30,644 nucleotides of DNA from positions 1 through 30,644 of the forward strand of contig SGPL01000404.1 in assembly GCA_004802705.1 (NCBI GenBank). Direction: 5' to 3'. The notes below the pieces were generated by a model that did not search any database, had not been told where the DNA came from, and worked only from the letters and a program-made list of their open reading frames with translations. Each line of letters opens with the position of its first letter. The first letter of the stretch is position 1. The stretch is from Bondarzewia mesenterica. Its lineage: Eukaryota > Basidiomycota > Agaricomycetes > Russulales > Bondarzewiaceae. Positions 10,664 through 20,141 of the stretch are shown in pieces. The translations under genes were made by a program, and so were the position numbers.

Positions 10664-12870
10664 AAGATTGCTGCTGAAGGCCGACACCATCTATCTTGAC
10701 CTACTGCTGCTCGCGATCTTCAACAAGAATTTATTGCTGTTTTCTAAAACCCTCAGAATCTCACTGACACTTTGCTCTTCTCAGATGATGATATCGTATC
10801 AGAACACCTCTCCCATCACTATCATCTGTTATTGCCATCACCATCACCACCTTTGCAACCTATCGATACCTCTTACTATGTGACTCCACTTGTTTCACCA
10901 CCTCTGATGTCACCACTGGATTCTGATCAGTCTTCGCTCGATTTATCACCTTGACTCCATTACACTCCTCTCCCTAGTGATTTCAGATCGCAACAACCAT
11001 CTCTTACAACACAAGTCATTATCCGATCAACTATGGCTCCTTCAATGCCCACACACGGTGATCGCACTACACCCACCTTTAACACCAAACAACCTCACAA
11101 ACTTCATTACTACTTTATTGACCTCAAATTTCACTTCACTCGCTCAGAAGTTACCAATGAAGAAGAAAAGAAGACCCATGCATGCAGATTTCTCGATGTC
11201 AACACTTGTAAACTCTGACAGTCACTGGCTGAATACACGGACACTGCAAAGACCTATGAAGACTTCAAGTCAGCGATCTATAAGTTATATCCTAGAGCTG
11301 AAGAAGATAGGAAGTGGTCGATCACAGATATGGACAAGCTTGTCGGTGAACGCTCTAGGATTGGGATCCTCTCTATTGGCAATCTTGGCAAATATCATCA
11401 CCAGTTCCTCAACATCACCACCTTCTTGATCGCTAAGAAATGCCTCTCTGTTTCCAAACAAAGTCGTGCGTTCGCTCGAGGCTTCCACCCTGAACTATGG
11501 GCCTGAGTTTCACAGCACCTCCAGCTGAAGTCTCCAAACTATTTCCCCGATGATCTGTATGATATTCAGGAAGTGCACGATGTAGCGCGATTTGTTCTCC
11601 ATGGCACCACTTTGGCTGTACAGCCCACTGACATCACTTCTTTGCCGTCGATCACACTTATCACCTCAGTGACGAAAGTCAAAACAAAAGACCTCACAAC
11701 TATGTTCGAACACATCACTGAGACCTTCGTTAAGGCCCTTAGTGGTCAACAAGCTGTCACACCCCCTCATCCTCTGCCAAACCCTGAAACCGCTGGTTGC
11801 TGCACCTTCTGTGGTAATGCTAGATATTATATGCGAGAATGCCCTGAAGTCAAAGACTATATTCGCCAGGGCAAGTGCAGGTGCAATCTCAAAGGCAAGG
11901 TTATCATATCATCTGGAGCGTTCATCTTGCGAAGCATTCCTGGCCTTTGGTTGAAGGAGCACATCGACGAATGGCATCGTCGCAATCCAGGACAGATTGC
12001 GCGAGGACAGCTGCTTCTCAATGTATTACCCAACATTTACTACAATCATTCTGCACCTGACCCTGCTGATCCTCCAGCCCCTGCGATCACCATGATTGCA
12101 CATCTCTCTGCCTATCATCTGACAACAGATGATCACATCGCTAGCCTTGAATGCAAACTATTCCAACTTCGCAATCAGCGATAATCTAGGACTACGATCG
12201 TGCAATGCCCTGAAGCCGACAGTGATGAAGAACCCAGTGATAACCCTCCCAAAGTACCGCGCCCTACTGCTCCAAAGGTCTTGTGCCCAGTTCCATATAT
12301 TTAGGTTCCTCCACGTCCAAAACCAGCCCCTGCTGAACCCGCATGACATGTGGATCCTCCCATTCATTTGTACACTGCAGTCCATGATGTGACCTATATC
12401 CCACCTATCGATAAAGTCACCAATGAGGTTCCGCAACCACCTGCGATCAAGAAGCAAGAATCTGCATATTGCATGATGGTGCTGATCCATGATGAGGCAG
12501 TCGTGAAGGATGTTTATAACAGGGCTATGTTATCTCCGATCATGGTCACCCAGCATGAGCTTCTATCACTCTCTCCAGAAGTTCATGCCTAGATTCGTGA
12601 AACAACTGCTGGCTGACACATACCTCAGCACGATGGTGGTCAAGCCAAGATTTTAATGCAAGACAATGCCCTTCCCTTTGCCCTTGATGATCTGGACCCA
12701 CCCTGCGACATTGAACATACTTCACCTGATATCGCCACCACTTCATTTGCGCAAATCCTCCATTAGCTACTCGTACCTCCCGAAGGATCACTCATAATCC
12801 TGGACCCATATGAAGCCTACTTCAATTTGCTTGCACTGGATGAAGAACCTGAACCCCTCATTATTGCAAA
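10664..12870 (+). pseudogene. gag of the gypsy element, decayed
   Basis: One frame runs from KIAAEGRHHLS through LLFSDDDIVSEHLSHHY, the capsid-like region (YFIDLKFHFTRSEVTNEEEK, ACRFLDVNTCKL, YEDFKSAIYKLYP, SRAFARGFHPELWA, IQEVHDVARFVLHGTT) and a zinc knuckle at about 11801-11842. The knuckle reads CTFCGNARYYMREC, so the His of the CCHC pattern is Tyr. It is followed by the conserved PEVKDYIRQGKC and GLWLKEHIDEWHRRNPGQ blocks. Stops interrupt the frame at about 11216, 11505, 12182 and 12590, among others, mostly TGA or TAG at Trp, Arg or Gln positions. No start codon is clear; the family's start lies near the leader and may be mutated. Gag would package the RNA in virus-like particles; here it cannot be made. 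Confidence 0.8.
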
Positions 12871-14563
12871 AGAATCATCTGCACTTCACTCTATCCTACC
12901 ACTCATCGATCATCAACAACGAGTCGAATCCATTGTCAATCCCAGGTCACAGATTATCGCAATGTCCAAAGAAGTCTGCAATGAACTGGCCCTCATATAT
13001 GATCCTGATATCGTGCTCAACATGCAATCTGCGAATGGCGAAATCGACAAGTCTCTCAGTCTCACAAGAAATGTTCCATTCCTTATTGGTGATATCATGC
13101 TCTATCTTCAAGTCCATGTTATTCATGAACCAGGTTATGACATCCTCTTGGGCTGCCCCTTTGACGTCCTCACAGAAAGCATCATCAAGAACTTCACCAA
13201 TGAGAATCAGACCATCACCATCCATGATCTGAATACTGGATGCAATGCGACCATGCCGACACTGGCGAGAGGACCACCATGCTTCATTGAAAGCAACAGA
13301 AAGGTTTTTCGCAGATCGAGGATTTGATCGATGATCAAGGAGAACTCATGCTCATCATAGCCATGGATACCTGATTGCATCTGCGATTTGAAGCTTTTTG
13401 CCCTCTTGACCCTTTCACCTCTCCACATTTTAATATCTGATTCTTTTATCTTTCTGCCTGCAACCCTGCAATATTTTCCCAATCTGACCCTTCTGCCTTC
13501 GACTCTTCTCTCCTATCTGCATTCACTCCGAATCCCACCTCTCAAGTTCCCATTCAGTCCCTTTTTATCAACTCTTCACAATGATTTGGTCTCCATCTTC
13601 ACTGCCAAGTGCAAGTACAAGCCTGTCGCTCAAAAAGTACGCCCGATCCTAACTGAACTTCTTGATAAGTTTTACATCATTTGCAATATCTCTAGCGATC
13701 CACTGGCAGACATGCCTTATCTCAGTCCCACCCCCCCATCATTTCATCCCTTTGATCACTACACTTCAGAACATTGCGACATCATCGACAACATCCACCC
13801 TGGCAATTTCCTCTGGCCTGCTGAACGCGATCTCATGCATCACTTCATGTGTGTGCAGAACGAAGGATTCACGTGGAATGATATCGAGTGTGGCCACTTT
13901 CATGAAGATTTCTTTCCTCTTGTCAATATGCCTGTGATCGCTCACAAGCCCTGGGTCCTTCACAACATGCCAATTCCTCTTGGGATCTATGACAAAGTCT
14001 GCGATGTTATCCACACCAAGATCGCAGCCGGGGTTTATGAACCTTTGAACTCCTCTTATCACTCTCGATGGTTTACCATTGTCAAAAAGAATAGCTCTAG
14101 TCTTCACCTCATCCACAGCCTCGAACCACTCAATGCAGTCACCATCCAACATTTTGGCATCCCACCTTACACTGATCAGATTGCTGAACAATTTGCTAGT
14201 TGTGCCTATGGTGGCATGCTCGATCTTTACATTAGATATGATGAGTGAACTCTCGCCGAGTCCTCACATGATTATACAACATTTCAAACCCCCTATAGTG
14301 CACTTCACCTTGTCACTCTCCCTATGGGCTGGACAAATTCAGTCCCTATCTTCCATGATGATGTCACCTTCATCCTGCAACCCAAAATCCCCGATATAAC
14401 TATCCCTTACATCGACGATGTACCAGTTCACGGCCCTGCATCTCAATATCTACTCCCTGATGGATCGCCTGAAACTCATCCCGATAATCCTCGCATTTGT
14501 CGCTTCATCTGGAAACACTTCCAAAGTCTCTCCAAAGTCTCAATCGCATCATCCAGTGCATGA
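12871..14563 (+). pseudogene. Protease and reverse transcriptase of the gypsy element, decayed
   Basis: The aspartic protease block reads NPRSQIIAMSKEVCNELAL where active relatives have DPGSQ; the catalytic Asp codon is AAT at 12938-12940 and the Gly is Arg, so it is inactive. QVHVIHEPGYDILLGCPFDV follows. After a spacer the RT starts with FLWPAERDLMHHF and continues through HKPWVLHNMPIPLGIYD, VYEPLNSSYHSRWF, IHSLEPLNAVTI, TLPMGWTNSVPIFHDDVTFI and YIDDVPVHGP. The YIDD box (14408-14419) is intact. Stops at 13325 and at 14246 (in YDE*TLAE, probably an old Arg codon) break the frame. A frameshift occurs around 14500, after which the coding continues in the next frame. Confidence 0.85.
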
Positions 14564-15540
14564 AGTATTCTGGTGGAACCTGTTCCAGTCATAAAGTGAT
14601 TCTCTGTTCACCCGAAATTACAGTGGTCAGACATCGCTGTGCTCCCAATGGTCGCCTACCTGAAGAGCCTCACATCGAGAAGATCATCAACTGGGGCCCT
14701 TGTCGTGACTTGTCTGATGTTCGCGCATTTCTCGAAACCATTGGCGTTGTTCACATTTTTATTTGCAACTTCACCCATCATGCTCATGCACTCACCAAGC
14801 TTACGTGCAAAGAAGAACCTTTCCACTTTGGACCCGACTAGATTGCTGCTCAAGAAAACCTCAAAACTGCACTATTGGCCTCCTCCACACTCCGTCTGAT
14901 CGACTATTCCTCTGAGGCCCCTATCATTTTTGCTGTCGATACTTCACACATCACGGTCAGCTTTCACCTCTGCCAATGTGATCCCAATAATTCCAAAATC
15001 TATTACTATGCTCGTTTCAGCTCTATCACTCTCAATGACCACGAAGCTCAATTTTCTCAGCCCAAGCTCGAACTCTATGGCCTTTTTCGTGCTCTGTGAT
15101 CTCAAGCTCTATCTCATCAGCATTTGCAACCTCATTATCAAAGTCGATGCATGCTATATTAAGGGCATGCTCACTAATCCTGATCTCGAACCCAGTGCCA
15201 GCATCAATCGCTGGATCCTCTCCATTCTCACCTTCCATTTCACTCTCATCCACATTTCCAGTATCCTTCACACCCTAGATGGATTATCGCACTGTCCTCC
15301 TCAGCCTGGCAATATCGCTGAGCCTTTCAATCACTTCGAAGACTAGATCAACAATGTCTATGGGTTCCTGCACCTTATCAATTCGCCTTTCACTTCCTCT
15401 TCCACCACCATTCATCCTACCTACACAAATGACATCGCAATCAATGCCGATACTCAGGATATACCTCTCATGCCTGTCATCTCCTACAGTAATGTTCCCT
15501 GCTCTGACAATGACCACGCTGCAGATCGTCGCCTAGAACA
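14497..15540 (+). pseudogene. Connection and RNase H region of the gypsy element, decayed
   Basis: In frame 1 this gives NRIIQCMKYSGGTCSSHKV, PHIEKIINWGPCRDLSDVRA, IGVVHIFICNFTHHAHALTK, then IIFAVDTSHITVSF and HEAQFSQPKLELYGLFRAL, which are the RT thumb, connection and RNase H blocks. The RNase H Asp (AVDTS) and Glu (KLELYG) are present. Near 15090 the frame returns to frame 2 with DLKLYLISICNLIIKVDACY, NRWILSILTFHF and HTLDGLSHCPPQPG. Stops (about 14839, 15099, 15344) and the frame changes make it non-functional. RNase H would remove the RNA template during reverse transcription. Confidence 0.75.
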
Positions 15541-16909
15541 CGTTCACGACTGACACTGATCCATGAAATGCCCTTCAACACTTTCTTATGCCAGATACAC
15601 CACCTTCCTCCACTATTGCACCAAATTCTTCATCACATCTGACAAACTCTGGCACAAGGATTCTCATGCTTACCACAAGCTCATTGCCTTCCTCGACCAT
15701 CGTATTGCAATTTTCACATCTTTACATGATGAAGTCGCACACAAGGGTGTTTACGTGACTACGGCACTCATTGCACTTCACTTCTGGTGGCCCATGATGT
15801 GACAAGATATCGCCTAGTTTGTTCGCACTTGCTACATCTGCCAACTTTGACAAACATCCAATATCCTTATTCCTCTGACCATTACGACCCCTGTGTCTCT
15901 CTTCGTAAAGATGTACATGAACACCATGCATATGCCCAAGGCTGGTGGCTTCAAATACCTCGTCTAAGGCCACTGTTCAATCTCGCATTATCCCAAATTT
16001 CACATGCTTCGATGAGAATCAAGTGCTGCACTCGCTGATTGGATATTCAAGGACATCCTGTGCTGATGGGGTGCTCTCTGTGAGATCATCTCTGACAATG
16101 GCTCTGCATTCATCAAAGCTCTCACCTACCTTGCGAAGAAATACTACGTTCAACATATCCACATCTCTGGCTACAACTCCCATGCAAATGATATCACAGA
16201 ATGATCGCACTTTGATGTTCACCAAGCCCTCTTCAAGGCCATTAATGGTGACCAATCCAAGTGGAACTGGGTGACTTATTCTATNTTCTGGGCNGATNNC
16301 ATCACNGTNNNTCNCNGNATGGGCTGTTCACCATACTTNGCNGCAACTGGTANNCATCCCNTNGTTCCTCTCGANATCGCNNAAGCAACATACCTTCTNC
16401 CTCCCNCATCTTCCTTCCTTTNNTCCACNGANCTTATTGCCCGCNNCGCNATCACCCTCCAGAAANGCAAGTCNNACCTCACCTCCCTTCATTCCAAGGT
16501 TTANGAAGCTCNCATCCAAGCTGTGATCAAGTTCGAANGTGACCACATCNCCACCATNCACGACTTCNACTTTCAACCNNGCTCACTCATCCTTATGCGA
16601 TATAGTGNGATCGAGAANTCCNTCAACNGCAAGATGCGACCTCGCTATACNGGTCCNCTCNTCNTNNTNTCTAGAAANNGNGGTGGTGCTTATATCCTCT
16701 NCGAACTCAATGGCTCTNTTTACNATNNCNCNATCACNGCCTTNNGNNTCATCNCCTACTTCNCTCNCCAATNNATCCCCCTTCCNGACCTCGACNANCT
16801 ACTCGATATTTCTGNGCAACNTCTTCAAGAACTCNAAGCCTCACCNACTGCTGATCNNGAGGCNCTGGACGANGACCTCNCGANNTNGCAGNATNAAGAT
16901 NTCGACTAG
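15541..16909 (+). pseudogene. Integrase of the gypsy element, decayed core and open C-terminus
   Basis: The zinc-binding part is visible as LHDEVAHKGVYVTT, LHFWWPMM and CYICQL. In the core the first catalytic Asp is Asn (AAC, 15920-15922, in MYMNTMHMPKAGGF). The second Asp (SDNGSAF, 16094) and the Glu (16199-16201) remain, but a TGA follows the Glu directly. From 16271 the frame is open for 212 codons to TAG at 16907-16909 and includes MGCSPY, LHSKV, SLILMRY, MRPRY and GGAYIL, the usual C-terminal end. This open part is full of single Ns, most of which fall where the family's codons carry CG. The sharp change from many stops to none at about 16283 is unusual. Confidence 0.8.
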
Positions 16910-16941
16910 GCCTGATAAAACCTTCTCCACCATATACNAGC

Positions 16942-16977
16942 GACTGAGGACAGTNGATATTTCAGTTGGNAGGAGGA
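16942..16977 (+). repeat. Upstream copy of the pre-LTR repeat
   Basis: GACTGAGGACAGT..ATTTCAGTTGG.AGGAGGA sits 32 bases after the pol stop. It matches the sequence directly before the 3' LTR (18959-18993). The two copies bracket the antisense gene. Confidence 0.7.
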
Positions 16978-17412
16978 CCGATACCCGCGATATTCTCATN
17001 TTCTCANTCCATTTCACCGCTANCTTTTCCGATAATCTTCGCAAGACTTCGCAACNGCTTCACTGATTCCTTTTGCATCACTAATACTTCACCACCCTCT
17101 GCACATTCTGCNGTTCCTAAGTCGCATTAANGATCNGATCGGATTTGNGCAAGCCTCCTAGGGTTTTATGGCCATGATGATCTACTGAGCCTTTCCCTNT
17201 TTTTCTATTTTATTATTNTGTTCTTTTACTTTTTGATTTTCTTTTTTCTTTCTTCCTTGCTAGCTATGTCTTTGCAGACTTCAAAACCATCNCAAAATCG
17301 CATTTCAGAAATCGCAAAAAAGCAAACATNGCGGNGCAGTTCTAGGAGTANANGGTAAAGAGGAGGCAGGCACCGCGCNATCTTCCAGCATCAAAAGTCA
17401 AACCACGACCAC
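16978..17412. other. Region between the pol tail and the antisense gene
   Basis: There is no open frame of note. On the minus strand it would be the 3' untranslated part of the antisense gene. It contains a pyrimidine-rich run on the plus strand (about 17190-17260) and an AATAAA on the minus strand at 17209-17214, about 200 bases after the antisense stop codon, which could serve as a poly(A) signal. Confidence 0.4.
17209..17214 (-). terminator. Possible poly(A) signal of the antisense gene
   Basis: AATAAA on the minus strand, within an A-rich context, downstream of the stop codon at 17413-17415. Fungal poly(A) signals are loose, so this is only positional support. Confidence 0.25.
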
Positions 17413-18770
17413 CTACTGGTCNTCCTTCATTCCCAATTCCCTCTTCGCAGNNCGAATTTNNTGCCTCACCTTCTCGAGCTCNNGCTTGTNNGACTCGNGT
17501 TNNCCCAGAANNANGGCCAGCTNCCNCGCNTTACTCTCCAGCCGCCAGNTNATCATATCCTCNGNGTTAATCAAGCNGGGCAGNGACATTCCNGACTCTA
17601 CACTAATCNNGACTTCGCTCGCGAGTTTCTCNCNTTCNGCCACCAACTTCTTGAGGAAGTGCGCGGTGGTCNCGGTACTCGATCCCGATGATCGNGCGAC
17701 CGGTTTGNGATGAGGAGCTATGCGATACGATCAGNGCGATAAAGTGCNAAANNGGGGTGACCANTTACCTGANGAGCTGGCGGCCTTCTTTTCGGNGAGC
17801 TCGATCTTGATGANCGGAATGGAGCTGCGAGTGACCTCNGTGGACAAGGAGCATCGCTTNTTGTCCTGCGCNCACTTCGTGCACTTNTCNNTGCCGGGGA
17901 TCTGATAGCACNCGTAGNGGGGCGCTGAATTNNGTCNNGCACNGGTAGCACATCTNGTTGACCTGCGGCATGCATGGAATCAGCACAGNGANACATANGA
18001 TTGCGCGTACTCACAGGAACGGCCCCTTCAGGGATCACTTTAGNTTCNCATTGAGTCANGACCGCNCGCTTGNGCNNCTTNGCCGTGACCACCNATTNGC
18101 TCCCTGNGACCTCAGCAGGCTTCCNCTTTTTAAGGCGACCTTTGCCTTTCCCCGNGTCACTCACCGCACTAACATNGCCCCCNGTCTCTGAGGTCAGAGC
18201 CNTCATCTCCGTGTCCACATNCGCATCNCCAANGCTCAAGATGTCNACTGACATGGGCTCATCCTCNGAGTTCNGCTCCACCTCCTCNNCNGAAATCTTN
18301 GNGGCCATGAACAGCTCCCATTTCTCNGCCTCGCGCACCTTGCGACNTTCNGCTCGCTCNGATTCCTTCGCCTTCACCGCNGCGATCTGCGCCTCCTNTT
18401 CGCGCACCTTCTCTGCNNCGACCTGCTCTGCCTTTTCTNGCTTCACGAACTCNGACAGTTGCNGAAGAACGCGTANGCCCCACTCAAGCCAGTCTCNNGT
18501 GGNGATAGGCTCAAGNNNGACAGACACGTCCTTCACCCAAGCATCGACCTNCGTGTCCNCGATATACCCGTCCAGGGTCTCTAAANNATTCTGTAAGAAT
18601 GTCAGCGTGGTCGTCNACTCCTCAGAACNTTTGCGANGCACCAGGATCCCCACAAACNTCTTACCCCAGACAACATAATCTTCANGNTCCCCAGGAGCCT
18701 CAGGGAGNNACTTCATGAGGTCNNGGAGGGTGTCNTTGAGCTTTGCNATGATNATAGGNTGAGCAGGCAT
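17413..18770 (-). CDS. Antisense gene with two predicted introns inside the gypsy element; Cys-rich, coiled-coil protein of unknown function
   Basis: Three exons are predicted on the minus strand: 18770-18015, 17962-17769 and 17717-17413. Intron 1 (17963-18014, 52 nt) starts GTGAGT, has GCTGATTC and ends GCAG. Intron 2 (17718-17768, 51 nt) starts GTAA, has CTGATCG and ends ATAG. Exon 2 to 3 joins in frame. The ATG at 18770 has A at -3; the same frame is open upstream to 18908. The protein has an acidic N-terminal half (DTLxDLMK, EDYVVWGK, TTTLTFLQN), a long charged Glu/Lys/Arg helix, a basic stretch (GKGKGRLKK), then a Cys cluster (MCY.C.. and KCTKCAQDK.RCSL, C-x2-C-x6-C), and a C-terminal coiled coil (FLKKLVAE..EKLASEV). 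A one-base frame slip lies inside the Cys cluster, next to several Ns. I do not recognise a named family; the Cys pattern suggests zinc-dependent nucleic-acid binding (inference). Confidence 0.6.
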
Positions 18771-18958
18771 NTTGGAGTGATGATNGTAGAAGAGGAAGGG
18801 ATGGATGNNATGAGGAAGTCNACCACCNNAGACCCTGAAGCCTTGAGAAGNGCNACATGAGGCGACCATGAGGNGAGCCTNGCCCAGACAAATATCGGAG
18901 ATNGCCAATTTTGCATTACCCNATTAGGCAACTCAAGATNNCCNNGCTTCGATCGCCT

Positions 18959-18993
18959 GACTGAGGACAGTCAGTAGTTCAGTTGGGAGGAGA
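18959..18993 (+). repeat. Downstream copy of the pre-LTR repeat, with polypurine tract
   Basis: GACTGAGGACAGTCAGTAGT then TCAGTTGGGAGGAGA abuts the 3' LTR. The last nine bases, GGGAGGAGA, are the probable polypurine tract that primes plus-strand synthesis. It matches 16942-16977. Confidence 0.75.
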
Positions 18994-19999
18994 TGATGAG
19001 CACCCCTGCTCCCTAACCTTNGAGACTACTATTTTTGTCCCTTTGNTTCAGATCCCAAGACTCCCTCATNNNCNNCCTTTTTGCGATATCTTNNGANNTG
19101 TTGCNGANCTTTTTGCGATCTTTTGCGATCTCTTCTCAGCTTGCCTGCTTCGACCTCTGATCATGAGACCATTCCTCGTCGATGCTCCGGACCTTCTCCA
19201 TGTGTCGGACTTCCACAATCGACAATGCCGAGCAGCACTCAAGCTCATCCATTTGGCTCGACGGTTTTTGGTATCAGCGGCTGACCATCTGCGACATCGC
19301 CCGCATCCCATTCTGATCCGATATCGCTCGGAGCACACGCTCCTCCGTTCCGTCGTTTTATCGCATGTTATTTCCAGAAGACTTCGCAGGGCGCCTATCG
19401 GGTTTGCCAAATTACCGGTCGCTGAATCTTCCTGTTCCTGTTTTTCTTTCTATTCTTCCTGCTCTGACGTCACCCTTGTTCGCTCATTTTCTACCTTCAT
19501 CGTACGATGTTTGCTATATCTTTCACTCTCCCTTCTCCGCTCCCCACTCAGTATATAAGCTACGATATGTCTCTGCAAAATATCAGATCAGTCTACGGAC
19601 TTCAGACCTCATTTCACCTGTGCGAACTGCAACTGCGACCTGCAACCTTGCGACTTTGACTTTGCTTTTTGCTGCGACTTACTGTGACCTTTGACTTTGC
19701 TGCGACCTTCGACATTGCTCCTCTANCTCTAAACACCNNNNTTCATCTCTATATCCTATCCATCCTCCNGNTCTATAACNTCTNGGACCTTTGACCNNAA
19801 TATCGCACNGACTTTNCANCNTCGTCGGAACATCGCNCNGATATCGCNNTTNATCGCACGCTCTCATTCATCCTTCGTACCCATCTACTCACACACCTGT
19901 ATCTTCGCAGCAGACGTCTACTTGACTCATCCTCTTGCACATCACCTGTGGTGTCTTGTGGGGTGTTGTTTCTCCCCTAGGGGCATCACGAGTGTATCA
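18994..19999 (+). repeat. 3' LTR of the gypsy element (1006 bp)
   Basis: It starts TGATGAGCACC directly after the purine tract and ends GAGTGTATCA. It aligns with the 5' LTR, lacks that copy's 56-bp block and keeps more CG sites. Ns occur near the start and at 19726-19858. The distal part is rich in TGCGACCTTTGACTTTGC-like units. It is followed directly by Helitron sequence. Confidence 0.9.
19552..19558 (+). promoter_or_regulatory. TATA box of the 3' LTR
   Basis: TATATAA, identical in position and context to the one in the 5' LTR. Confidence 0.55.
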
Positions 20000-20141
20000 T
20001 CGCCTGACTTTATGCTTCCATGTATCTTTATTTTCATTATATATATGCATATATATTGTAAACAAACTATCATATGCACGGCTCCATGTTGTAGCATTCC
20101 ACTTGAATCCAACTAAACCTGTTGGTTGAGAAACTTGAATT
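20000..20141 (-). pseudogene. C-terminal extra domain of the Helitron protein, truncated
   Basis: Just after the helicase frame's stop, the next frame reads QPTGLVGFKWNATTWSRAYD then SLFTIYMHIYNENKDTWK. In agaric Helitrons I recall a tail with a GLKWD..NWSCAYDSLF pattern. The frame change happens in an A8 run, where one extra A would explain it. The Cys expected before AYDS is Arg here. The domain is cut off by the gypsy LTR after about 45 residues. A cysteine-protease-like role of this tail is only a guess. Confidence 0.5.

Larger units (their letters stand above)
9593..19999 (+). mobile_element. Ty3/gypsy LTR retrotransposon with an extra antisense gene
   Basis: Two LTRs (9593-10632 and 18994-19999) share their whole layout and both start TGAT(A/G)AGCACC and end GTGTATCA. 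The internal part carries gag, protease, RT, RNase H and integrase in the gypsy order, then a 2-kb tail with an antisense gene, then a purine tract directly before the 3' LTR. The 5-bp flanks differ (TGCGG left, TCGCC right). The left neighbour is copia and the right neighbour is a Helitron, so this is not a simple insertion with both original flanks. The left two thirds are full of stops, while the part after about 16283 is open and holds many Ns. Confidence 0.9.

Noticed and set aside
12158..12490. Minus-strand open frame of 110 codons opposite gypsy gag
   Set aside because: Antisense shadow of the gag-protease linker; no independent support.
13766..14191. Minus-strand open frame of 141 codons opposite gypsy RT
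   Set aside because: It lies exactly antisense to recognisable RT coding sequence, has no splice signals or family match, and is a shadow of that frame.
18070..18678. Plus-strand frame of 202 codons opposite the antisense gene, which might mean the gene is really on the plus strand
   Set aside because: The plus reading is Ser/Thr-rich without motifs. Only the minus strand shows consistent introns and a Cys cluster.
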